Made by a program: the position numbers and the translations under genes. From the NCBI RefSeq assembly GCF_914767665.1, contig NC_059503.1:56748352-56812351 (forward strand): a DNA stretch of 64,000 nt, read 5' to 3'. The stretch comes from Harmonia axyridis (taxonomy: Eukaryota; Arthropoda; Insecta; Coleoptera; Coccinellidae). Under the pieces are notes generated by a model. The model searched no databases and was not told the DNA's origin. It worked only from the letters and a program-made list of their open reading frames with translations. Below, one piece after another: positions 46,701 to 56,800 of the stretch (position 1 is the stretch's first letter; every line of letters begins with the position of its first letter).

Positions 46701-46775
46701 AAAAAAATGACGTCCCAAAATGGCGGAAGTATCGAAAAGTTCCCCCCCCAAAAGTGGGTCCTGGATCCGCGCCTG
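43762..46775. mobile_element. Non-autonomous hAT element inside LINE ORF2 (3014 bp)
   Basis: Perfect 14-bp terminal inverted repeats (CAGGCGCGGATCCA). The 8-bp target duplication is ACAATAAC at 43754-43761 and 46776-46783. G/C runs follow each end (poly-G at ~43778-43788, poly-C at ~46742-46749). No transposase was recognised in 3 kb. It contains a 521-bp palindromic MITE (46083-46603) and several ACACCCTGTA-type termini of other small elements (near 45775 and 45912). Confidence 0.9.
46083..46603. repeat. 521-bp near-perfect palindromic MITE
   Basis: TA on both sides. The two halves of ~260 bp are almost exact complements, from CACTGTGTCCGTAAAGTATG to the end CGGACACAGTG, with a few mismatches. 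The centre lies near 46343. The TA target and ends suggest a Tc1/mariner-mobilised element. Confidence 0.88.
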
Positions 46776-46783
46776 ACAATAAC

Positions 46784-48031
46784 TACAGGCCAATTGCAAT
46801 TTTACCTTGCATATCAAAAATTTTTGAAATTGTCATCAAAGATAAAATGATGAAATGGATGGACAAAAAGAACTTCTGGAATAAAAACCAGCACGGATAT
46901 AGAAAAGGACGAAATACCACTACAGCCTTAATGGACATCGTCACGAAAATAATAGGGGCAATAGATAATGGTGATGCAGTTGAGATGATCAATTTTGATT
47001 TGAGCAAGGCTTTTGACGTGGTATCACATACAATTCTGTTTGATAAACTGACTTCATATGGTTTCAGGGGAATTGTGCTCAAGTTGCTGGAGTCTTATTT
47101 GATGAATAGATATCAGAAGGTTAACTGGAAGGATGAAATATCCGTTCAGCAAAAAATTGAGTGTGGAGTTCCTCAGGGGTCAATCTTGGGACCCTTACTA
47201 TTTCTGTTGTATATAAATGATATGAGCTTTCAACATTGCGACTGTTTGTGCATCTATTGTGATGACACCTCCATTGTCATTGTTTCAAAATGTATGGAAA
47301 ACCTTCTTGAAAGGAAAGAACTTGCCCTAGAAGAGGTTGAAGAGTGGTTTCGTAAGAACCTACTGAAATTAAATACGGAAAAAACAACAAGTTTGAATTT
47401 TGGTAGTAGACAGAATCGAGAGTATGCAAATTTTTTAGGCATAGTCTTGGATAATAGATTAGATTGGTTTTCACATGTAGATTTTGTATGTGCTAAATTA
47501 TCTAAGATACTCTTTTTGCTGAGAAGATTGAAAAAATGTGGCACTCACGAAATGGTAAGAACTGCCTATTTTGCTAATTTTCAGAGTGTGTTGCATTATG
47601 GTATACTCTTATGGGGCAATGCTTCAGAGGCTTCCAGAGTTCACATCCTGCAAAAAAAGGCCATTCGCATTATGTATGGGATCAGAAGAAGAGACTCATG
47701 CAGACCAGTATATGTGAAGTATGGAATACTTACCTTTCCTTCACTTTACATAAAGGAGTGTTTGAAATATACTCACCAAAGAAGGAACATCTTGATGCGG
47801 AATGGATCATGCCACTCTTTTGACACCAGATACAGGAACGACCTTATAACACCACTACACAAGAGGAAATATACACAGAATTTCTCGACCTACTGGGGAA
47901 TCAAGATGTTCAACAAACTGCCGGAGGATGTGAGGAATCTACCGGAAAGAGGGTTCTTGAAGGGAATAAGAGATCTGCTCGTCAATAATGCTTTTTATTC
48001 AGTGGAAGAATTTTTGTGTTATAATTTGTAA
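46784..48031 (+). CDS. LINE ORF2, 3' part: reverse transcriptase and C-terminal domain
   Basis: Continues the protein after the hAT: NYRPIAILPCISKIFE, GYRKGRNTTTALMDI, FDLSKAFDVVSHTI, GVPQGSILGPLLFLLYIND and the catalytic IYCDDTSIVI. YCDD replaces the usual YADD (A to C). The thumb (NFGSRQNREYANFLGIVLDN) and the usual C-terminal tail (WGIKMFNKLPEDVRNLPERG) follow, with a stop at 48029-48031. The frame is open from inside the hAT, but the true exon is LINE sequence only. Confidence 0.85.
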   Translation, partial: YRPIAILPCISKIFEIVIKDKMMKWMDKKNFWNKNQHGYRKGRNTTTALMDIVTKIIGAIDNGDAVEMINFDLSKAFDVVSHTILFDKLTSYGFRGIVLKLLESYLMNRYQKVNWKDEISVQQKIECGVPQGSILGPLLFLLYINDMSFQHCDCLCIYCDDTSIVIVSKCMENLLERKELALEEVEEWFRKNLLKLNTEKTTSLNFGSRQNREYANFLGIVLDNRLDWFSHVDFVCAKLSKILFLLRRLKKCGTHEMVRTAYFANFQSVLHYGILLWGNASEASRVHILQKKAIRIMYGIRRRDSCRPVYVKYGILTFPSLYIKECLKYTHQRRNILMRNGSCHSFDTRYRNDLITPLHKRKYTQNFSTYWGIKMFNKLPEDVRNLPERGFLKGIRDLLVNNAFYSVEEFLCYNL

Positions 48032-48111
48032 TTTGTAAATATTAGAGCTATATTTTGACTAACCATGTAAATTATTGATGGAAATAAATTACTTATTACT
48101 TACTTATTACA

Positions 48112-49103
48112 AGGTCAAAGGTCAAAAAAATGAGTTTTTCACGATTTTCAGCAAAACGGTAAGTTGCATCCCTTTTTGCAGTTGCAAAAAATAGTGTTCA
48201 GCAGTTTCACCGGCGCAGGTGGGGAAGTAAAGTTTGAACTTTGGAAGTTGGTCAACAATATATTAGAGCCAGTTCAAACTTTACTTCCACCTGCGCCGGA
48301 AAAACTGCTGAACACTATTTTTTGCAACTGCAAAAAGGGATGCAGTGCTAAATGTGGTTGCAAAAAAGTCGGACTGTCTTGTTCTTTGGCATGCACAAAT
48401 TTTCAAGGCCGGTCGTGCTCTAATATTGAATCACAAATAATGGAGGATTCGTTTGACTCCGACGAAGTATCATGCAATACATCGCTATTGACGCAATTTA
48501 CTTGCATCATGAAGCAGGAGAAGAAGATCAAGAAGAAGAACAAGAATTTGAAACTTACGAATAAGACGAATAAACTTCAACACTTTTTTTTCATTTACAT
48601 CGCTTTTATCTTTCCCAATCTTTGAAAATTTCCGTTATTTTGCAATAGTTTTACATTAAACAGGATCACAACTGACCCGTGGAGTAGGCCTACTGGGGAA
48701 ACCACGTTAAAAAAACGCGCTAAGGCTAAGTACACTACCTCATAGGTGGCTTGGAAACGTGTGCATATTATGACAACAACTTTTATAGCTTTTTGAATCG
48801 TTATATCTCAGAAACGGTGGCTCGTAAGAAAAAAAGTATTGATACATTTTTTATAGATAATTTTATGATCTACAATTTTTGTCTGAGGTACTTTTATGAT
48901 AAAACTTACCGTTTTGCTGAAAATCGCGAAAAACCTAATTTTTTTTTACCTTTGAACTTGAATTAAATTTTTTCCTTACAGGGGAATGATGGGGAACTTC
49001 TAGACATTGTTTATAATTATATTTTGAACAATTTCACTGAAATTCAGCTTGTTGGGACTTTATGTAACTTCACTCTCATTTTTTGGTCTAAATTGACCGG
49101 ACT
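48112..49103 (+). other. Body of the outer element: hairpin and Cys-rich frame
   Basis: A ~75-bp hairpin (48166-48240 with 48270-48344) is followed by a + frame reading CNCKKGCSAKCGCKKVGLSC and SLACTNFQGRSCSN, a Cys-rich domain spaced like CXC/tesmin-type or other transposon zinc-binding tails. The left arm of the hairpin is the antisense copy of the start of this coding part. The frame (to 48625) ends in a K-rich, then hydrophobic stretch without known similarity. It is only the end of a gene. Confidence 0.6.
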
Positions 49104-49194
49104 AATAAGTGTTATTACAGTATTTAATATTTTTTTCAATGTTTATCTTCAATTTTCTGTGGTGTTTGGTTAGTTTTCACGGAGACATCGAATG

Positions 49195-49905
49195 CAGACA
49201 TTTAATGTGACCTTGTAGTTTGATTTCAAGGTCGAGTAGATTTTTTGAATAGGGAATATACATTTTTCTTTGCAGAAGATTCATCTTTTAAAATACTACT
49301 TGAAAATATTTTGTATTTTTCTTTTCGTTCCGAATTTTGAAATTGTAACCACTGCAACCAAACATTGGTAGGTACATAATTGTGAATTTTAGTTACAGAT
49401 TGTGCGTAATTTCAAACAATTTTCTTTGGTAATATTTTTTCTTATTCATTCATTTCTTCTAATTATTTTTTCTCGATAATTGATGCTTTTATCAACCGTC
49501 TGAAGCTTTGAACATTGGACAGAACTATGTGCATTGCTATAATCATGGGGAAACTTTTGAACATTTATGATTACGTAGATATTATTAATTTAATTTTTGA
49601 TTGCATCTTTTATTTGAAAAATGTATCTTTGATTTGTTATTTGTCTCTCCATGGGTACTCACTTCTTCAAATATACTCAGTAGTGTTCATGTGAAGATTT
49701 TTCATCATAATCAGTTCAAGCTTAAAACAACTCATATTCCTACAGCGATTTGTTTTATCGCAAAAACGAAAGGGACAAAATATTCCTAGTTTTTACGTAG
49801 AGTGAGATTTTGCAAAGAAAAATGTTCTACTTATATTACCTACCTATTCAAAAAATCTACTTGACCTTGAAATCAATTGAATATTTGATGTCACCCTGAA
49901 AACTA
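49195..49905. repeat. Foldback MITE-like element
   Basis: GATTTCAAGGTCGAGTAGATT...TTTTTCTTTGCA on the left pairs with TGCAAAGAAAAATG...AAAATCTACTTGACCTTGAAATC on the right, with a non-coding middle. Confidence 0.65.
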
Positions 49906-50776
49906 AGAAACTTTCATTTGAAGCCTTTTCTGATCCAGGCTCTTCCCAAGGAGTTATTTCAGTTGTTCTTTCAAAATGGGTCACCTTGTGTAAATACAAT
50001 TCAACTTTCAATATTTTAATCAAATGTCTGTGAGAGGGAAAAATATTCCAAATCCAAAGATTTGATAAAAAGCAAATTCGAACCTCATAGTATCCAAGAG
50101 AAGCGGACGACAGATTTTTTCTTTCGATTTTCGTATTCTGCACATTCCAAAACGCAGACTTTGAACATTTTATTATCAAAAATAATAAGCCGAAATATGC
50201 AATAATGAAATTGTAATTGTAGAATTTCACGCGCTGAATCCTTTCTAGTGTATTCTTGAATTGACATTGACATAACCCAATACGCAACTACAAGAAGAGG
50301 CTTCATTCCCAAATCCCACTCTGCCTTTATCAACTTGTTGAGAAATCGATATTCCTCAATATTTGAAATTTGTTACGTTTTAGTCAACTTTTATGCATGC
50401 ACAATGGGGAAATACGATAGCATTATGCAATCTGAGATTTTATATTTATAAATACGTGTATATTTATTACTTAATCTCATATTTATTGACATTTCCAGTT
50501 CACCAGTACAATGAACTCGATTCTAATAAAAAATGTTACTATCGCCTTTGATAACAGTTGCGTCACCTATGAACAATTTTTGGGACCTATTCGGATATAA
50601 TTCAGATGTCACTGTTGCTGAAAAGAAGGACGCTTCTAGCTTGTGGCGGCCAAATCAAATCAACAACTTAACCTCAATGTCGATGCGTTTACAATACGAA
50701 TTCGAATAGGAAACCAAACATTAGTGTTCGTAAATAAAATAAAAGTACCTTTATTTAACTTTTGTCTAGTATACAA
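49906..50776. other. Upstream region of EFTUD2, no gene recognised
   Basis: Contains a 147-codon minus frame (50287-49844) without known content. The EFTUD2 promoter is expected in the last few hundred bases. No TATA box or initiator stands out. Confidence 0.5.
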
Positions 50777-50876
50777 GTGAGTTTTTATTCTTGAATTAAA
50801 AATATATCACCATTAATTTATTTCTCATTATCTCCACAATGGAACAACTACTTATAATGTATTTTCCGGTTTTCAG
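50777..50876 (+). other. Possible 5'UTR intron of EFTUD2
   Basis: A GTGAGT donor-like site at 50777 and a pyrimidine-rich TTTTCAG acceptor-like site ending at 50876 lie just before the EFTUD2 start codon, so the ATG would sit 20 nt into an exon. This rests on splice-site resemblance only. The sequence has no reading frame to test it. Confidence 0.4.
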
Positions 50877-50896
50877 ATCGTGTGTGAAAATTTATA

Positions 50897-53800
50897 ATGG
50901 ATGCAGATTTGTATGATGAATTCGGAAACTATATAGGACCTGAATTAGATAGTGAAGAGGAAGATGAAGACATTGAGCAGCAAGAGGAAGATGAGGAACA
51001 GCAAGAATATGATGTAACTATTGATAACAATTTTTGTAATGAGTTATTCATCACTTAATGATTTCTAGGAAGAACAAATGGACGAATCAGAACCCCAGTC
51101 CATGGCTGTGGTTCTCCATGAAGATAAGCAATATTATCCTACAGCGTTAGAAATTTATGGACCTGACGTTGAAACAATCGTACAGGAGGAAGATACACAA
51201 GCTCTGGATGTACCTCTTGTTGAACCTGTGAAAAAGAAGAAATTTCATTTGAAAGAGCAAGATGTGCCAGACACGACATATAATATGGAGTTCCTTACCG
51301 ATGTTATGGATAATACTTCTCTTATTCGTAATGTTGCTCTTATTGGTCACCTTCATCATGGAAAAACAACTTTTGTCGACTGTCTCATTAGGCAAACACA
51401 CCCAGGATATCAAGATAATGAGGAAAAAAATTTGAGATATGCTGATACTTTATTTACGGAACAAGAAAGAGGGTGTTCTATTAAATCTACTCCTGTTACT
51501 TTATTGCTGCAAGATATCAAAAATAAAAGTTATTTGATGAATATTTTTGATACACCCGGTAAGTATTAATGACTTGCAACTTTCTATTGCAATATGAAAT
51601 TAGTTTGATTGTTGTAGTCTACTATGTTTCTATCTTTAGGACATGTTAACTTTTCCGATGAAGTAACTGCAGCTATGAGGCTTTGCGATGGTGTTGTTAT
51701 TTTTGTGGATGCAGCAGAGGGCGTCATGTTGAATACTGAAAGATTGTTGAAACATGCTGTTCAAGAACAGATGCAGATAACCGTGTGTATAAATAAAATA
51801 GATAGATTAATGTTGGAATTAAAATTACCTCCACAAGATGCTTACTATAAATTGAGACATATAATTGAAGAAATCAATGGTTTACTCACGTATGTTGAAT
51901 AGTTAGTGAAGAGAAATTAGGAAATTCATGAATTTTTAATTTTTTCAGTTTGTATTCCGATGATGCTAATCCCCATATAGTATCACCTGTACTGGGAAAC
52001 GTTTGCTTTGCCAGTTCTCAATATGGTATTTGCTTCTCATTAAAATCATTCGCAAATTTGTACCTATTGTATTATGGAGAAGTTAATGTGGAAGAGTTTT
52101 CAAAAAGACTTTGGGGAGATATCTATTTCAATAGCAAAACGTAAGTAAAGTTGATTCGATTTTTCAAGTTCAAACAAGGATAACGGAAAAATATGTTCTA
52201 TTTCAGACGTAAATTTACTAAGAAAGCCCCACACAATTCAGCACAAAGAAGTTTTGTGGAGTTCATTCTAGAACCTCTTTATAAGGTATTTGCTCAAGTA
52301 GTTGGCGATGTGGATACCACTTTACCGGATGTTCTAGATGAGCTTGGCATTAAGTTGACTAAAAATGAGATGAAACTCAACATAAGACCATTATTGCGAC
52401 TGGTTTGCAATAAATTTTTGGGAGATTTTAATGGTGGGTAATTTTTTTTAGAGATTAATGAATTAGTTATGAGCAATATAAGGTGTAGTAGAAGGTAATC
52501 CATTAATTCTGCATGAAAAGTAAGGCTTTAATTACCATAGTTAGAATGATCCGATTCATTTCAAATATGCGAGGTTTTGTTCGATAACTTGTTGCCATTT
52601 TGAAGGTAATATCAGTATTCCCCTTTCATAGAAGCCCTTGTTCCTTTTGACAAAAAAATTGAGACAGTCAAATTCACAAACCTCTGTTGAAGCGAATTAT
52701 TCACCAGTAAAATTGTTCACCATGAATAGGAATAGATTGTAATCACTTGGTGCCAGGTCCGGACCATAAGGTGGATGCATAAGAACCTCCCAACCAAGCT
52801 CTCGGAACTGCTGACAAGTAGAAGTGTGTGGCCTGACGTTTTCCTGATGGAACACAATTCCTCCTATTGGCCAAAGCTTGCTGCTTATGTGCGATTGCTT
52901 TCTTTATATAGTACAAATTGTTGACAGTACAGTTTCAATTAACAGTTGTGCCGTAGTGGAGCAGCTCATTAGAGATTATTCTACAGTGATTTAATAAAAT
53001 ACAGTGCCGAAAATACGTCCAAATTGAGCCTAAAAATGGCGAATACAACTTAAGAATACGATTGACTGAACTGAACTGACACCTTGTCAAAATTAAAATT
53101 ATCGGGCCTGAATCTGATAGATCTGTATATAGAATAAATACATTCCCAATAAATCCCAAAAATCAGATGAACGGAGAATGTAAACAAAAAGCCGCCATAT
53201 TTAGGGTCTATTTCACCAAACACACAGCAAAACCAACCTGGCCGTCAATCCTGGCTTGACCACCGTTTTCGCTGGCTCACTGTGTTTTGACTACGACCGT
53301 TTTTGCTTGACGTTGTCGTAAGTGATCCACTTTTCATCACCAGTCACCAATTGCTTCAAATATGAGGCGGTTCAGCAGCGATTTGCAGATGGAATTTCGG
53401 TCCATGAGGTTCAATAAAAACGACATCTCAAAAGCCCAATTTCATTGGTCTACCAAGCGATGTGGGCAAAGTGCTGTGTGGAATAATATTTCTCACAGTA
53501 TGAGCAAAATGTAGTTTTGAAATTGAGTAAGCTACAAAGCTATGAAGAATACGCTACTTTTCATAGCAGTTGTATGAAATAGTATATTCTAAAACAAGTT
53601 GCAGAATGGGCTCCTATTCCAACACGAATGCGAAATTCGAAAACGAGCGACGAAGGAGCGAGTTTTGGAACGCATGAGTGTTGGAATTGCATTCTGCAAC
53701 GAGTATTAGACAATATTTTCTCTATTTCAGTCAATTTTTGTGAAATATTGTCGAAATTCAATGAAAAATTCAGATTATACATCCTAGTGACATTTGTATT

Positions 53801-56800
53801 GTATCTTGGCAGTTGGTGTGACTGTTACGAAAATTGACAGATTACGGAATTTCAATTTGAATCGTACGTTTCGAATTTTGAAATAATTTATAATTACGCA
53901 TTAAATTCGTGAATTATGTCTAACGAAATCGATTTAACACCACCAAAATCAAGAGAAATTTCAAATAAAGTTGCAAATCATTTCACTATATCCAAATTAT
54001 ATTATATTGACAATTTGACGTATGTTGAATTTTGATAGGATTGGAAGTCTGTGTAGACAACCACAGAACGAAAAATATAACTGAAAACAATGCTGTAATG
54101 TGTTCATTACAGCACTGTTTTTAGATCTGTAATGAACTAATTTCGATACTGAAATAGAGAAAGTCATTTTCTTAATACACTATTGTAATTGTGTTCACAT
54201 CACGCTTTAAAATCACTGATACTAAAAAATAACGGTCACGATTCATAACGTGATTTCAAAATCGCTATATCGCTCATCACTGGCATCCTTTGGGCCTTTT
54301 TCAACATACCTTGTTTGATTTCAGGATTTGTTAATATGTGCGTAGAACACATTAAATCTCCTCTTGACAATGCCAAGAGGAAAGTAAATCATATCTATAC
54401 TGGTCCTAGTACGAGTAAAATTTATGAAGATATGGTGAACTGTGATCAAGATGGTCTTTTAATGGTAATAATTAATTGCCTGAATATGGAACGGTGACTA
54501 TAATTCCTTTTTTTTTAGGTGCACAGTTCTAAAATGTACCCTACAGATGATTGCACTTTTTTCCAAGTGTTAGGTAGGGTTATGAGTGGAACTCTGCATG
54601 CTGGCACAGATGTTAGGGTGTTGGGAGAGAATTATACATTACAAGATGAAGAAGATTCTCGCATTCTATCAGTTGGTCGTCTTTGGATATATGAAGCTAG
54701 GTAAATTAACAAAATAGTCACTTAAATTTGAAGTACATAGGTGTGAAACTTTGCTTCCACTGCTTTTTTACTAATTCGAGGCTTTATTGTAAAAAACTGG
54801 TTATACATTTATGATTCAAAGTATTGTCCATCACTGGCTTCTACTTTTTCCTATCTTTCGGCAGCGTACAAATCCCGCGTTGAAAAAACTAGTCATCTTT
54901 TAAAACGATCCCCGAATCGATCCAAATTTTCACTTCTTCATAAGGCCGAAAGTGTTGGTCAGCCAGCCTGTGTGCCATTGATCGAATCAAGTGATAGTCC
55001 GAGGGAGCACTGTCTGGAGAATACGCAGGAGGGGTAGTACTTCTTCCCATTTCAATGTTTCCAAATATGTCTTGACCACTTTCGCAACATGGGGTCGAGC
55101 ATTGTCATGCTGTAAAATCACTTTATCATGTCTCTCGTTGTATTGCGGCCGGTTATCTTTCAATGCTCTGCTCAAACGCATTAATTGCGTTCGATAACGA
55201 CTGTGATTATTTCAGTCGGTTTTAAAAACTCCTAATACACTACGCCGAGCTGGTCCCACCGAATACTGAGCATGACCTTGGGACCGCGAATATTCGGTTT
55301 GGCCTGCTTTCACACGACCCGGATATCCCCAAAATTTTCTGCGCTTGGGATTATCCTAATGAACCCATTTTTTGACTCCAGTCACGAGAAGAAATCCCCT
55401 CCGTATTTGCCTTGCAAGCAGCTGATCACAAGGAAACAAACTCCGTTCAACATCTCTCGGCTTCAACTCGTACGGCATCCAATTTCCTTGTTTCTGAATC
55501 ATTCCATGACTTTCAGGCGTTTTGAAATGGCTTGTTGCGTCACTCCAAATGATTCTGATAATTCTTATTCCGTTTGACACGAGTCTTGATCAAGTAATGC
55601 CTCCAATTCTGCATCTTTGAAAACCTTCTCTCTTCCACCGCCATGCTGGTCTTCAACGTCAAAACCACTGTTCTTGAAGCGTTGAAACCACTGTCGGCAC
55701 GCTCTTTCACTATTAGCGGCCTCACTATAGGTATTTTAGAGCATCCGATAGGCCTCAGCCGCGGATTTCTTCATATTATGATGCAGACATAAATCGACTA
55801 AAATTTCGATGTTGTTATGTTTACGAATACGTAAGCTCATTGTATAACATCTACAATCTAATTATTTCGACTATCACTATAGTGACTTAATTATACATAG
55901 CGGCGACAATTCGTTCAAATTGAGCCTAAAAATGGCGAATTCGGACATAGAACCATTAAACTTAAGAATACAATTCACTGAATTGAACTAACACACGTCA
56001 AAATAAAAATTATTGGGCCTGATCGAGAGCCTGATAGTATTTGATTGTATATAGAACGAATTCATTTAACTGAAGAATATGCAGTGACTGAATGAAATGG
56101 GCCTTACATTTTGAAAAAATCCCAAAAATCAGGTAAAAGGAGAATGTAAACAAAAACCCGCCATATTTAGGCACAGCCTATCAAAAACGAGACCACGCTT
56201 GTCGCCACTGTGGTTAATTGAGTCACTGAAACTACCACTTATCGCTACAGCTTTCTATTGGAAAACGGCGGAAGCAAAGTTGTACACCTTACAGTATAGA
56301 ATAAATTGACATAAGTCTTATGACTCTAACAGCCGTGTGCACCGAATTGCTTTTTGATATCAGATTAAATATTATTCTGGGAGTACTTTTATGTGCACTG
56401 AGCATTTCATATGGAAGATTAGGAAATGCTCGATTATAACTAGCAAAACTGTACAGTTCTAGGGATTTTCGCGCGCTTGCTAGTATTCCAGTCGGTACTA
56501 GGATCTTGGTATAGTATATCTTTTATTAGAAACATATTTCCGTAAGATGTTTCCTTTTATAGATTTTTGACTGATCCAATTTAAAAAATTCACCTTGTGT
56601 ACACAGAACTGACTATATATCAAATAATCCGTTCATTTTGAGGGATTAGTTTAATCTGGTAGTAAATTTAATATGCGGGAAAGAGAACTGAAAGATTCAA
56701 CTTAAGTTAAAAAAAAAACTTGGATTACATGCCTCGGTGCACAAAGCCGTTACAGAAGCATTTTCATGTAGGTTAGCATAAAACTTATTAAGTCTGAGGA

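Larger units (their letters stand above)
41313..48109 (+). mobile_element. LINE (CR1/Jockey-like), two ORFs, nearly full length, split by a hAT
   Basis: ORF1 and an endonuclease-reverse transcriptase ORF2 lie in order on the + strand. The 3' end is an AAATAAA signal followed by a TTACTTA-type tail (about 48080-48109). Without the 3014-bp hAT and its duplicated 8 bp, the LINE is ~3.8 kb. ORF2 is also frameshifted in an A-tract (about 43730-43738). Frames are otherwise long and open, so the insertion is young. Confidence 0.88.
41178..49103. mobile_element. Outer foldback DNA element split by a LINE
   Basis: The left end (AGTCCGGTCAATTTAGAC...) and right end (...GTCTAAATTGACCGGACT) are inverted repeats that continue for >130 bp, to AAATTTAATTCAA at 41311 on the left. 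On the right the repeat goes further (48900-48960), pairing with 48112-48163 beyond the LINE. So the LINE (41313-48109) inserted inside the left terminal repeat. Without the LINE the element is ~1.1 kb and holds a hairpin and a Cys-rich frame. The class is unknown. Confidence 0.82.
52434..54324 (+). other. EFTUD2 intron 5, filled with transposon sequence
   Basis: GTGGGT donor and TTTCAG acceptor, 1891 nt. From left to right it holds a minus-strand mariner relic (about 52500-53410), itself interrupted by a short repeat (about 52960-53205), then a dispersed repeat (53425-54170). The last ~150 nt hold nothing recognised. Confidence 0.85.

Noticed and set aside
46566..46817. 83-codon minus-strand frame across the hAT right end
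   Set aside because: Spans the junction between the MITE, the hAT and the LINE, so it cannot be an ancestral gene.
49844..50287. 147-codon minus-strand frame upstream of EFTUD2
   Set aside because: Starts inside a foldback arm and has no recognisable motif.
53628..53837. 69-codon frame shared with 34625-34834
   Set aside because: Shared because both lie in copies of one repeat. Replacements are scattered and nothing indicates protein-level constraint.
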